Shown: positions 25,704 through 34,708 of the stretch, piece by piece
How positions within the stretch are numbered: the stretch's first letter is position 1
How the letters are laid out: every line of letters starts with the position of its first letter
NCBI RefSeq assembly: GCF_046523945.1
Contig: NZ_CP171363.1
Location: forward strand, 2,418,001 to 2,482,000
Length of the DNA: 64,000 nt
Reading direction: 5' to 3'
DNA from: Faucicola mancuniensis
GTDB taxonomy: Bacteria; Pseudomonadota; Gammaproteobacteria; Pseudomonadales; Moraxellaceae
Program-made: the position numbers and the translations under genes
The notes under the pieces: generated by a model
Told to the model about the DNA's origin: nothing
The model's input: the letters and a program-made list of their open reading frames with translations, nothing else
Databases searched by the model: none

Positions 25704-27068
25704 TCATTGCAAAATTTTGACATAAGACTGTGCTCTCAATTCTTGCAGCCAGTCTTCCAATGCCTGTGGTGCTAGGCGTTGATACAATACTTCACGAGCC
25801 ACATTACGGCGGTAAGTATCGGTAACATCTTGCTTGCGTTTGGCATCTACTTTTAGAATATGCCAGCCAAACTGAGTTTGAAATGGGATAGAAAAATCAT
25901 TGGCTTCGGTCTTTTTCATCATCGCTTCAAACGCAGGCACCATCTCGCCTTCACTCACCCAGCCCAGCGAACCGCCATTGCTCGCACTGCCATCTTTTGA
26001 GTAAGTCGCTGCCAATGTCGCAAAGTCTGCACCTTTTAATAATTGTTGATAAATTGCTTCAATTTGTTGTTTGGCGAGCTCTGCTGACACAGTGGTTGAT
26101 GGGCTAATCAAAATATGACGGGTTTGCCATTGGTCAATGATGTGTTGTCCGCCGTCTTTTTTATCCAACAATTTGACAACATCAACGCCTTGCTCGGTCA
26201 AAAGCGGTTTGCTAACTTGTCCAATATTTAGACTGGTAATATGCTGTGCAATATCTGTTGGCAACTCTTTCACTGTATGATAACCGACATCGCCGCCTTG
26301 AATTTGGGTGGTGTAGCCTTTTTGGGCGTTTGCCACGATTTGCTCAACATTGGCATTTTCCGCTTGTAAGGCTTGGGCAATTTTTTCGGCAACCGTCATC
26401 GCAGACTGTTTTTGACGTTCAGTTGGTGTCTCGCCTGCCTTACTGGTAAAAGGCACACGAATGTGTAATGGGCGATATTGACTTTGCTCTAAGGCACTGC
26501 TCTCTGGTGATTTTAAAAAGGCATCAACATCTTGTTCGCTAATTTTGACACGGCGTGCGATTTGTTGCTGTTGCAAAGTCTGAATGGCTAAATCTTCGCT
26601 CACTTGTTGGCGTAATGCTTTGTATGAACCTGCTTTTTCGCTATCTAACTTTTGTTGAAATGCAGTCAAACTGCTCATACCGTTTTGTTTGGCAATATGA
26701 CTTAAAGCCACATTTAACTCATTTTCACTGACCGAAAATCCTTGTTTTTTGATTAAATCCAACTGAATTTGTCGGCTAATCATTTGATTTAACACTTGCG
26801 AATACATCTGATTGGCTGGCGGAATGGCTTTGTTTTCAGCTTTGAGCTGACTTGCCACCATTGCCACCGCATTGTCAAGCTCGCTGTTTAAAATCGCTGT
26901 GTCATTCACCACGGCAATCACGCCATCAAGCGTTTTGTCAGTCGCTTTCACCACTTGTTTATCAGTGGTTTGGTCGCTGTTGATGGTTTCTGCCATCGCA
27001 TTTTGGCTTGCCAAAGCAAAGACAGACAACATCGCAACGTACAAAAATTGTTGGTTAAAAATACGCAT
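25704..27068 (-). CDS. surA: Periplasmic chaperone and peptidyl-prolyl isomerase SurA
   Basis: SurA folds outer-membrane proteins, LptD among them, on the way to the BAM complex. The 454-residue precursor has a signal peptide (FLYVAMLSVFALASQNAMA), then the SurA N-terminal domain (DGVIAVVNDTAILNSELDNA, then VLNQMISRQIQLDLIKKQG). Two parvulin domains follow: the first diverged (YRPLHIRVPF region), the second canonical (TRHILISPS, then GADFATLAATYSKDGSASNG and GSLGWVSEGEMVPAFEAM). It lies 47 bases downstream of lptD in the same orientation, the common lptD-surA arrangement. Confidence 0.94.
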   Translation of the reverse strand: MRIFNQQFLYVAMLSVFALASQNAMAETINSDQTTDKQVVKATDKTLDGVIAVVNDTAILNSELDNAVAMVASQLKAENKAIPPANQMYSQVLNQMISRQIQLDLIKKQGFSVSENELNVALSHIAKQNGMSSLTAFQQKLDSEKAGSYKALRQQVSEDLAIQTLQQQQIARRVKISEQDVDAFLKSPESSALEQSQYRPLHIRVPFTSKAGETPTERQKQSAMTVAEKIAQALQAENANVEQIVANAQKGYTTQIQGGDVGYHTVKELPTDIAQHITSLNIGQVSKPLLTEQGVDVVKLLDKKDGGQHIIDQWQTRHILISPSTTVSAELAKQQIEAIYQQLLKGADFATLAATYSKDGSASNGGSLGWVSEGEMVPAFEAMMKKTEANDFSIPFQTQFGWHILKVDAKRKQDVTDTYRRNVAREVLYQRLAPQALEDWLQELRAQSYVKILQ

Positions 27069-27115
27069 ATATTTTTCCTTTTGTAAAATTCATATGAAAT
27101 ATAAATTAAAATAAA

Positions 27116-29914
27116 TTAAAAATTGTTAAGTTGATTAACACCCAGCACCCTATCACCAATCAAACTTGCCAATCTGCCTTGGCGTTTGTTAAATGCACTG
27201 TTTAGGCTTAACTCTGCTATGATGGCTTTGTTGGGTTTGTCATCAAATTCGTTATAATAACTGCGACCATAGACCGAAAAACCATAACAACAGCTATCAT
27301 AAGTAAAACCTGCCAACACATCGCTATAACGGTTTTTTAGGTTGTCATATTGCACCGCCCCCAAAAAGCCCCAGTTTTGGCTAATCGGAAAAATCGCTGA
27401 TGCAGTGGTCGCAGATAGTTCTCGTTGCCCAAAGTCTTGTGCTTTACGCTTTATCACGCCCACATTGTACAAGGCATTGTTATTGGGTTGGTAACGCAAT
27501 TGGGCATTATAATAATTCAGACCGCCATTGTCATTGACTGCACCGTCCAAATCCACCCAAAAATCTTGATAAGGCTGTGAGCTTAACTGAAGCACCGTCC
27601 CCGAACTATCAAGCGTCATTGGACTGGTATTATTTAACCCAACTTTAATATCACTTAAATAAAACTGCTGACCAATACTTGCATCAAGACGTGTCAAACC
27701 TGATGCATCAATATAGCGATAATTGATTGATGGCGTTAAGTGATTGTTGTCCGCCAAACGGTCATAACCCAAAAACCACGAATTTTCATACAATTGTGGA
27801 AAGTTCAAAGATGCCAAACGAGTGTTAAAATTTGGCACATCGCTTTGGTCTTTAAAGGGTGAATACACATATTTTAAACGGGGTGAAATCAGTTGATACC
27901 CCCCCCATTTTTGGTCAAATTTGCCAAATGGCGAACCTGCTTTATAAAAAATTAGACCTGTATCAAGGCTAAACTCTGGCACAAAAACTGATTGGCTTTT
28001 GTTTTCATCAGTGTAGTTATTGGCAATCGTTGTTTCTTCATCAAACTGAGTATAAAGGTGCTGAAGGCTTGCCGTTGGGGTGATATAGCCCCATCTACGC
28101 TTGATAGGATAAGACGCACTTAACTTGTTATACAGTCTGCCACCGCTTTGCTCTGGTGCAGAATTGTCATCAATGGGGCGTTTAAAATACGCAAAATCAC
28201 TCACCCCTGTGATATACACATTCTCATTTTCAAAATAAGGCAAACGATAGTTCAACGACAACTGTGGCAAACGTTGGTACGGTTTGTCTTTATCCAAAAC
28301 AGTGTCTTTGTCTACCGTTTGAAAAGTTTCCACTTTGGCGGACGCTGTCAAATAATCGTTAAAATAATCGGCTTGGATACGGCGTGGCAAGTTTAAATGA
28401 TTGTTTTCAAGCCCCAAAGTATCAAAATCATCAAAATACGCTGGGTCTGATACATACTGGTACAAGGCGTGAGCGGTTAAATTGGGAATAGTTTTTGATT
28501 GCCAAAAATGGTTATATAACACATGAGAGCGGTCTTCATTTTGGTATTCCTTATCACTTGGCAAATACGAAGCAATGACTTCCCCTGCCCCAAAATCTTT
28601 TGTCAAATAACGAAAATCGCCTGTAAGCATGGGATTTCTGGTGCTAAAAATCGTTGGCGTTAATGTCAAGTCATAATTGGGGGCAAGGTTAAAATAATAA
28701 GGCGTTTCTACACGCAAACCGCCGTCATTACTAAACCCTGCTTTTGGCACTAAAAAACCACTGGCACGTCTGTCATCAACAGGAAAATTAAAATATGGCA
28801 AATAAAAAATGGGCTTATCTTTGATTTTAAAGGTAGCATTATAAACTTCGCCACGCCCTGTTTCGGTGTTAATATCTAAGTTTTTGGCATTGATTTGCCA
28901 TGTTGGATTTTCTGGAGCACAGGTGGTAAACATGACATCATCAATTTCGTAATGGCTGTTATCCACTTTGTTCAACTGTTTGGCATAGCCATGAGCCTGC
29001 ATTGGCACGCTGGCAAAGGCGACATCTTTGGCGGTAGCTTTGGTAGAGTTGGTTTGGTAAGCGATTTCATCAGCAACGCTAATCAGCCCTTGTGAATTTA
29101 ACGATGAGCCTTTCTCCGTACTGACCATATTTTCAGCATTATTGCCACTGTTTTCACCCGAATCCATCACCATCACATTGCCATGAGCGACCGCTACATT
29201 GTCTTTTAAATTTATGGTAACTTTATCAGCGTTAATCTGCTGATCACCTTGATTTACCTGAACATTTCCCGCCAATTCAGCATAATCTTCGCTGTCATAA
29301 TAGCCATAATCGGCTTCGGCATACAAAGGAAAATCGCTGTTTTGGGCATTTGGATTTTGACTTATCGCATTATCGGTGGTGGTATTACGTTGTTTTAGCG
29401 TACTTGTTGTCGTTGGATACACCCATTGACCATAGCACACAGGAGCTTTAGGCTGTTTGCCAAGTAGATTATCAGCAAAGTTTTGCGTGATATTTTTAAA
29501 CTTTTGTTCGTTCGTTAAGGATTCTGCTGTGTTATCAGTTTTTGGCGTGGCTTGATAATATTGTTTTAAGCGTTGCAAATTGGCTTGTTGAATATCCGTT
29601 GGGGCAAAATTTGGGCGTGCGTCGTCCGTTTTTGTTACCGTTTCAACGTCAATCGTTTGAATACTTTCGTCATTTTCATTAACGAGCATTGACGAATTTT
29701 GCACAGAACTATCCGCCAACAAAGCGGTAGGATTTTGGTTTTCCAATGACTCAATACCATCATCAGCCCATGCAGTCTGCGAGATCATGCCTGCTGTGGT
29801 TAATAAACCCAAAACCGACAAAGCATAAGCACGATGCAACGCCAAACTCAATACCGAGCGTTTTGGCAACTGTTGGAAAGAAGATGAGGTTTGACCAGTC
29901 ATAGCAAAATTCAT
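27116..29914 (-). CDS. lptD: LPS-assembly outer membrane protein LptD
   Basis: LptD is the outer-membrane barrel that, with LptE, inserts LPS or LOS into the outer leaflet. The mature N-terminal OstA-like domain (YYDSEDYAELAGNVQVNQGD, then INADKVTINLKDNVAVAHGN) precedes the barrel (KPIFYLPYFNFPVDDRRASG, FLVPKAGFSNDGGLRVETPY). It ends in a DSCCYGFSVYGRSYYNEFDD stretch with the CC pair used for inter-domain disulfides. The signal peptide has a long N-region and ends near ISQTAWA. The ATG at 29914 is chosen over a TTG at 29950, and an ATG at 29902 is also possible. A TATAAA box lies just upstream. Confidence 0.93.
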   Translation of the reverse strand: MNFAMTGQTSSSFQQLPKRSVLSLALHRAYALSVLGLLTTAGMISQTAWADDGIESLENQNPTALLADSSVQNSSMLVNENDESIQTIDVETVTKTDDARPNFAPTDIQQANLQRLKQYYQATPKTDNTAESLTNEQKFKNITQNFADNLLGKQPKAPVCYGQWVYPTTTSTLKQRNTTTDNAISQNPNAQNSDFPLYAEADYGYYDSEDYAELAGNVQVNQGDQQINADKVTINLKDNVAVAHGNVMVMDSGENSGNNAENMVSTEKGSSLNSQGLISVADEIAYQTNSTKATAKDVAFASVPMQAHGYAKQLNKVDNSHYEIDDVMFTTCAPENPTWQINAKNLDINTETGRGEVYNATFKIKDKPIFYLPYFNFPVDDRRASGFLVPKAGFSNDGGLRVETPYYFNLAPNYDLTLTPTIFSTRNPMLTGDFRYLTKDFGAGEVIASYLPSDKEYQNEDRSHVLYNHFWQSKTIPNLTAHALYQYVSDPAYFDDFDTLGLENNHLNLPRRIQADYFNDYLTASAKVETFQTVDKDTVLDKDKPYQRLPQLSLNYRLPYFENENVYITGVSDFAYFKRPIDDNSAPEQSGGRLYNKLSASYPIKRRWGYITPTASLQHLYTQFDEETTIANNYTDENKSQSVFVPEFSLDTGLIFYKAGSPFGKFDQKWGGYQLISPRLKYVYSPFKDQSDVPNFNTRLASLNFPQLYENSWFLGYDRLADNNHLTPSINYRYIDASGLTRLDASIGQQFYLSDIKVGLNNTSPMTLDSSGTVLQLSSQPYQDFWVDLDGAVNDNGGLNYYNAQLRYQPNNNALYNVGVIKRKAQDFGQRELSATTASAIFPISQNWGFLGAVQYDNLKNRYSDVLAGFTYDSCCYGFSVYGRSYYNEFDDKPNKAIIAELSLNSAFNKRQGRLASLIGDRVLGVNQLNNF

Positions 29915-30151
29915 AAATTTAAATAAAAGATAAATGTGTATTTTATACAAACATCAAATAAAACGCTTGCATAATATCATTAGCCGTCAAATTATACTAT
30001 CTTTTAACCAAAAATTAACGGTAAATTTGCAAAAAATACCAATTTTTTGTCGTTTTTAGCAAATAAATATCAATTAGTATAATTAATTTTCACATTTGCC
30101 GAAATTTGCTTGAGAAAAATAGCAAATTTGGTTAGCATAATCAAGTTTTTT

Positions 30152-30247
30152 AGAACTTGTATTCATAACGTTTTTGACAAAAAAGCAAACAAATATTCAT
30201 CAAATATTGATAAGATTTTAATGCGGAATGTTATGAATACAGGTTCT
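30152..30247. repeat. Miniature inverted-repeat element, 96 bp (family A, copy 2)
   Basis: The ends are AGAACTTGTATTCATAAC and GTTATGAATACAGGTTCT, an 18-bp inverted repeat with one mismatch, matching the ends of the 204-bp element at 20919. The last 25 or so bases and an AAAAGCAAACAAAT block match that element in reverse complement, so this is a shorter copy in the opposite orientation. It fills the middle of the divergent lptD-amgK promoter region (29915-30290), which otherwise shows only AT-rich sequence. Confidence 0.75.
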
Positions 30248-30290
30248 CAATCATTTTTAAAACAATTTAAATAAACAAAAGTTGAAAAAT

Positions 30291-31313
30291 ATGCAAAACC
30301 AACGAGATACCGACCTACACGCATGGCTTAGCCAAATTTTTGCCGACCAACATTTTGAACATCACCGTTTGGCAGGTGATGCGAGCTTTCGCAGTTATCA
30401 CCGTTTGACCGTAGATAATGAAAAATATATCGTCATGGACGCACCGCCCGCCAAAGAAAGTGTGAAAGAATTTATCGCTGTGGATACGCTGATGGCGGAT
30501 TTTGTTCATGTGCCAAAACTTGTCGCCGTTAATGAGACGCAAGGTTTTATCGTGCTTGAAGACTTGGGGGCGACTGATTTTGCCGATAAAATCGGAGTTG
30601 ATACGACAACGACCGAAAATCTGTATCAAAAAGCCATGCAAACGATTTTAAAAATCCAACAAATTCCGCTAGAAAATGCCAAAAATTTACAAAATCATGT
30701 TTTACCAAATTATGATGAAACGCTGTTAAAACGTGAAATGGCGTTGTTTGATGAATGGTTTTTGCCGTATATTAACGTAACATTGGACGAAAAAAGTCAA
30801 CAGCTTTGGCAAAATGTACAAAATACAATTGTAGAGCAAGTTACCAATCATCAGCAAGTCGTAGTACATCGTGATTTTCACAGTCGTAATTTAATGATTG
30901 TGAATAATGACTTAACTCAAGATTTAGGCGTAATTGACTTTCAAGATGCGGTAATCGGTAGTTATACTTATGATTTAGCGTCTTTGTTGCGTGATGCGTA
31001 TATTAATTTTGATGAAAATTGGGTTAATGAAAAATTAACAAAATTTTATGAATTAGCCAACATTGACGTTGATTTTAATCAGTTTAAAACTGATTTTAAT
31101 GTGATGAGTATGCAACGCCATTTGAAAGTTTTGGGGATTTTTGTGCGATTATTTCAACGTGATGGCAAAAACCGTTATTTAGCCAATTTACCAAAAGTTT
31201 TTGCTGATTTGTTATTTTCTTTAGAAAATTTAACCAATAATAATGTAGATTTTAATAATTTTTATCAATGGTTAAATGATGAAGTTATGCCAAAATGTAA
31301 AGATATTCTTTAA
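30291..31313 (+). CDS. amgK: Anomeric sugar kinase AmgK (N-acetylmuramate/N-acetylglucosamine kinase)
   Basis: AmgK phosphorylates N-acetylmuramic acid (and GlcNAc) at C1 in the peptidoglycan recycling route that bypasses de novo MurA. The 340-residue protein has an aminoglycoside-phosphotransferase fold. The nucleotide region is GDASFRSYHRL and IVMDAPPAKESVKEF, the Brenner motif is VVHRDFHSRNLMIV (catalytic Asp), and the metal-binding Asp is in GVIDFQDAVIG. The ATG at 30291 is chosen over a TTG three codons upstream. Placement next to lptD-surA and upstream of murU matches the known AmgK-MurU gene pair in pseudomonads, which strengthens the call. Confidence 0.88.
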   Translation: MQNQRDTDLHAWLSQIFADQHFEHHRLAGDASFRSYHRLTVDNEKYIVMDAPPAKESVKEFIAVDTLMADFVHVPKLVAVNETQGFIVLEDLGATDFADKIGVDTTTTENLYQKAMQTILKIQQIPLENAKNLQNHVLPNYDETLLKREMALFDEWFLPYINVTLDEKSQQLWQNVQNTIVEQVTNHQQVVVHRDFHSRNLMIVNNDLTQDLGVIDFQDAVIGSYTYDLASLLRDAYINFDENWVNEKLTKFYELANIDVDFNQFKTDFNVMSMQRHLKVLGIFVRLFQRDGKNRYLANLPKVFADLLFSLENLTNNNVDFNNFYQWLNDEVMPKCKDIL

Positions 31314-31324
31314 TTTTATTTTAG

Positions 31325-31416
31325 ATAATGTCAAAATTTAAGTTTTTAACCGTAGATTGAGTAGAAGTATGATACCCAACAAATTTTTAAAATAAAACTT
31401 ATCACATTGACATTAT
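31325..31416. repeat. 92-bp inverted-repeat element between amgK and murU
   Basis: ATAATGTCAA (31325-31334) and TTGACATTAT (31407-31416) form a perfect 10-bp terminal inverted repeat. An AAGTTTT/AAAACTT block about six bases inside each end extends the symmetry to about 22 bases. It has no coding capacity. It could be a miniature mobile element or a long regulatory hairpin. Confidence 0.5.
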
Positions 31417-31449
31417 TTTTTTTCAAAAAATTGTTTTTAAAGGTAAAAA

Positions 31450-32136
31450 ATGTCAAAAATCACCCAAGCCATGATTTTATCCGCAGGCAAAGGTACTCGC
31501 CTACGCCCTTTAACGCTCACCACGCCAAAACCGCTCGTTGAAGTTGGTGGTAAACCCTTGATTGTATGGCATATTTTGGCATTAAAACAAGCAGGGATTA
31601 GCGATATTGTCATCAATGTATCTTGGCTTGCCGACAAACTTGTGGAAGCGTTGAGCGATGGCAGTCAGTTTGGTGTCAATTTAAAAATCTCTCGTGAAGA
31701 TGGCGAACCGCTAGAAACCGCAGGCGGTATTAAAAAAGCGTTGAGCGAAAATTTTCTCAAAAATGAACCGTTTATTTTGGTGAATGGCGATGTGTGGACA
31801 CCGTTTGATTTTGCCAAATTGGTGAATTTTGACTTAGGCGATAAGCTCGCTCATTTATTTTTAACCGATAAAGCCACGCACAATCCAAATGGCGATTTTG
31901 CATTAATTGACAATTTTATCAAAACTGACGGCTCGCCAAAATACACCTTTGCAGGGATTAGCGTTTTATCGCCAAAATTGCTAGATAGCGTTGCGGTTGG
32001 TGATATTGCTCCGCTTGCACCGCTGTTAAAACAAGCGATGATAAATGAACAAATCACAGGCGAATTGCTCGCTGATGATTGGGTTGATGTTGGCACGGTG
32101 GAGCGATTAAATAACTTAAATCAAAAATTGGCTTGA
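31450..32136 (+). CDS. murU: N-acetylmuramate-1-phosphate uridylyltransferase MurU
   Basis: MurU converts MurNAc-1-phosphate to UDP-MurNAc, the second step after AmgK. The 228-residue protein is a compact nucleotidyltransferase with the signature AMILSAGKGTRLRPLTLTTP and KPLVEVGGKPLI. The metal Asp is in FILVNGDVWTPFDF, and the C-terminal end is WVDVGTVERL. It lacks the left-handed beta-helix of bifunctional GlmU, and its length matches MurU. It follows amgK with a 136-base gap that holds an inverted-repeat element. Its 3' end overlaps a terminator. Confidence 0.9.
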   Translation: MSKITQAMILSAGKGTRLRPLTLTTPKPLVEVGGKPLIVWHILALKQAGISDIVINVSWLADKLVEALSDGSQFGVNLKISREDGEPLETAGGIKKALSENFLKNEPFILVNGDVWTPFDFAKLVNFDLGDKLAHLFLTDKATHNPNGDFALIDNFIKTDGSPKYTFAGISVLSPKLLDSVAVGDIAPLAPLLKQAMINEQITGELLADDWVDVGTVERLNNLNQKLA

Positions 32137-32157
32137 TTGTTAACAAGCCGATTTTTG
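32122..32157 (+). terminator. Terminator overlapping the murU 3' end
   Basis: The arms CAAAAATTGGCTTG and CAAGCCGATTTTTG pair over 14 bases with one wobble and an eight-base loop. The 5' arm contains the last murU codons and the stop. Confidence 0.7.
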
Positions 32158-32185
32158 ATAGGTTGATTTTGTATAAAACGTCAGT

Positions 32186-32918
32186 TTATTTTCCAAACAC
32201 CAACTCATACACATCACGATAAACATAAGTATCAAACAAAGTTCGCCCAATACTACGGTTAGCATTGTTTTGCGGATTTTGGTCTGGCTCTTTGCCAATC
32301 GCTACCAAGTTTTTGACGGCTTCGCTATGTTGTTGCAAAAATTGATTAAATTCTTGTGCGGTCATCAATTTATCCGTTTTGTATTGGTCAAATTGTTTTA
32401 ACGCTTCATCAAATTTATCTTTTTCTTCAGTGCCTTCTGCGTTAGCAACGTCATCGGTACTGGCAACCGCCATATCATCGCTGTTTGCCATTTGCATATT
32501 CATCAGATGAACAATCGCAACCGCCTGATTCTGAATCTGCCGTTTTTGGATGTGGCAATTCTGACAACGTTTTTTCCAAACGAGATGACGAACCATACGC
32601 CAAATCATCGGTATCAAATACATCACCAATGATAGACTTGGTGCTATAAGATGAATTTTTTAAAAATAGTAATTCATAGCCTTTTTGCTTGTCGGCTTGG
32701 GTCAAAGGTAAGTTTTGATAATCGCTATCATTGGATACCGCCACTTCAAGCAAGGCGGTTTGTTTTAACAACGGCAATAATTTTTTGATGTCAATTTTTT
32801 TAAAGGCGACATTGGTTGATTTATCCGTCGGTTCGCTGTCCTTATTCAAACTGTCTTTGTTTAGATAATCGCTATAGTCAATCGCCACATAACGCCCTGT
32901 GTAAGCTGGGTCAATCAT
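32186..32918 (-). pseudogene. Unknown protein, frameshifted and probably 5'-truncated
   Basis: Two overlapping minus-strand frames appear to be halves of one gene. The upstream frame (from 32918) encodes MIDPAYTGRYVAIDYSDYLN, then LEKTLSELPHPKTADSE. The downstream frame continues with QAVAIVHLMNMQMANSDDMA and ends in SIGRTLFDTYVYRDVYELVF at 32186. The switch falls near 32530, where a one- or two-base indel would restore one protein. No signal peptide or usable start is visible above 32918, because an in-frame stop lies eight codons earlier. I do not recognise the family. It has a charged, Asp/Glu-rich middle section. Confidence 0.5.
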
Positions 32919-33083
32919 ATAGTCAGCAAAAGTGGGAAAAAATTGTCAATAAAAAACTGTTTACTACTTTATGCTAAATTTTAACAAAATACAAGTGTTT
33001 ACATTGTGAAAAAATGATGAAAAATTTTTCAAAAATCTGTTAAGATAAGCGATTGTATTGATATCCCTTGATTTTAACCATAA

Positions 33084-33986
33084 ATGAATAAAAAAATCAT
33101 GACAAATTTAACTTTATCCCAAGATTTACACGATTTATTAACCCAATTTTTAAGCCAATCTATTCCACAACCGATAACGCTTGACCCAAAAGTTTTGGCG
33201 TATCGTTGGCATTCTAATAGCCGAACTGGTAGCGGTGAACTTGTGCCTTTAACGGTGGATTTGCGTTTGACATTGGACGATTTGTACGGCATTGATGTGC
33301 AAAAAAATAAGCTAATGCAAAATACTCGGCAATATTTGGCAAACTTGCCTGCCAATCATGTGCTGATGACAGGCACTCGTGGGGCGGGCAAGTCGTCTTT
33401 AATCAGGGCGTTGTTAAACGAATTTAAAGATGACGGATTGCGGATTATTGAAGTGGCTCGTGATGATTTGGTGATGTTAGAACCCATTCGCCAAGCGGTG
33501 CGTGAATTGAATGAACGACTGCCCAATCATGGTTGTCATTATGTCATTTATTGCGATGATTTGGCGTTTAATGGGCAAGATGAAAATTACCGCACGTTAA
33601 AGTCTATTTTGGACGGTGCATTGGACAGCGAACAGGATAAACTGCTCGTGTATGCGACAAGTAACCGCCGTCATCTGCTACCGCAACTGATGAAGGACAA
33701 TGTGAGCATTTATAATGGGCAGACCGATGAAGTCAATCCGTATGAAACGATTGATGAAACGGTGTCTTTGTCTGACCGTTTTGGGTTGTGGCTGGCGTTT
33801 CATCCGATGACACAAGATGTGTATTTGCAGATTTGTGCACATTATTTGGCACAGGCGGATTTGGCATTTGATGATGAAGCAAGGGCGACTGCGTTACGCT
33901 TTGCCAGTGAAAGGGGCGGACGGTCTGGGCGTGTCGCCTATCAATTTAGCCGTTCGTTTATTGGTATGAAAGGTTTAGCAAAATAA
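33084..33986 (+). CDS. DUF815 family AAA+ ATPase
   Basis: This 300-residue protein is a predicted AAA+ ATPase of the DUF815 (COG2607) family. Walker A is TGTRGAGKSSLIRALLNEF (residue about 95), followed by IIEVARDDL. A Walker B-like YCDDLAFN lies near residue 150, and ATSNRRHLLPQ is a sensor-like motif. SDRFGLWLAFHPMTQDVYLQ completes the family pattern. The family's cellular role is not established. It is the first gene of a same-strand run that continues to 38728. The ATG at 33084 is used, and an ATG five codons later is also possible. Confidence 0.82.
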   Translation: MNKKIMTNLTLSQDLHDLLTQFLSQSIPQPITLDPKVLAYRWHSNSRTGSGELVPLTVDLRLTLDDLYGIDVQKNKLMQNTRQYLANLPANHVLMTGTRGAGKSSLIRALLNEFKDDGLRIIEVARDDLVMLEPIRQAVRELNERLPNHGCHYVIYCDDLAFNGQDENYRTLKSILDGALDSEQDKLLVYATSNRRHLLPQLMKDNVSIYNGQTDEVNPYETIDETVSLSDRFGLWLAFHPMTQDVYLQICAHYLAQADLAFDDEARATALRFASERGGRSGRVAYQFSRSFIGMKGLAK

Positions 33987-34001
33987 TTTAAAGGATAAAA
34001 T

Positions 34002-34283
34002 ATGACAACGATTACTTTATCAGAAACAGGCACATTACAACTACCGCCTAACATTATGCAACTATTTGGCTTAACCAAAGGCACAGAATTTGAAGTCATT
34101 GCGTCAAAAAAAGGTATTACGTTGGAATCAAAATCCCAAGAGCAACAAACCGCAGAATATTTAGCTTATAAACGTCAAAGAATTAAAGCTGTGTCAGGCA
34201 TGGTTACAGTTACACCGCCTAAAGATTTTAATTTATTTGAATTTGATGTTGCCGACCATATCACCTTATTTGATGAGGATTAA
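34002..34283 (+). CDS. vapB: AbrB-type antitoxin (VapB-like)
   Basis: This 93-residue protein has a SpoVT/AbrB-like N-terminal DNA-binding hairpin (TITLSETGTLQLPPNIMQLF, then GTEFEVIASKKGITLES) and a C-terminal tail that should wrap the toxin. It has an AAAGGA ribosome-binding site. It is three bases upstream of a PIN-domain toxin gene, the classic VapBC layout. The VapB protein would neutralise the RNase and autorepress the operon. The pair sits between a DUF815 ATPase and a DUF2868 membrane protein, so it may have inserted into an older operon. Confidence 0.85.
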   Translation: MTTITLSETGTLQLPPNIMQLFGLTKGTEFEVIASKKGITLESKSQEQQTAEYLAYKRQRIKAVSGMVTVTPPKDFNLFEFDVADHITLFDED

Positions 34284-34286
34284 GCC

Positions 34287-34694
34287 ATGAATGCCCTCGA
34301 CACCAACATTCTTGTTCGGCTTTTTATCAACGACCCAACCGACAAAGAAGCCCAAGCCCAACGCCTAATCGCTGAAGAGCTTTTTTTACAGCCCAGTTTT
34401 ATTGCTTTAACTGTAATCCTTGAATTTGTTTGGGTAATAAGTAAAGGTTATTTGTTGCCAAGAGCAGGTGTGGTAGAAATTTTGCAAAATCTTTGCGATT
34501 TACCTGATATTTTTATTGAAGATATAGAAATGGTAAAAATTGCCACCAGTTTATATGCTCAAGGAATGGATTTTACCGATGCGATACACTTGTTAAAAAC
34601 CCAACATTGCGACAATTTTTATACCTTTGATAAGAAATTTATTAAAAAGTCAAAAACGCTTTCACTACACCTAACTGCAAAAGAACCAACATAA
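34287..34694 (+). CDS. vapC: PIN-domain ribonuclease toxin (VapC-like)
   Basis: This 135-residue PIN-domain protein has the expected acidic residues: Asp5 in NALDTNILVRLF, Glu in VILEFVWVIS, Asp in GMDFTDAIHLL and Asp in FYTFDKKF. VapC toxins are metal-dependent RNases, and many cleave initiator tRNA or rRNA. The target here cannot be read from sequence. The gene starts three bases after the antitoxin stop and appears intact, in contrast to the decayed toxin-antitoxin loci elsewhere in the window. Confidence 0.88.
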   Translation: MNALDTNILVRLFINDPTDKEAQAQRLIAEELFLQPSFIALTVILEFVWVISKGYLLPRAGVVEILQNLCDLPDIFIEDIEMVKIATSLYAQGMDFTDAIHLLKTQHCDNFYTFDKKFIKKSKTLSLHLTAKEPT

Positions 34695-34708
34695 AAGACA
34701 ACTAAAAA

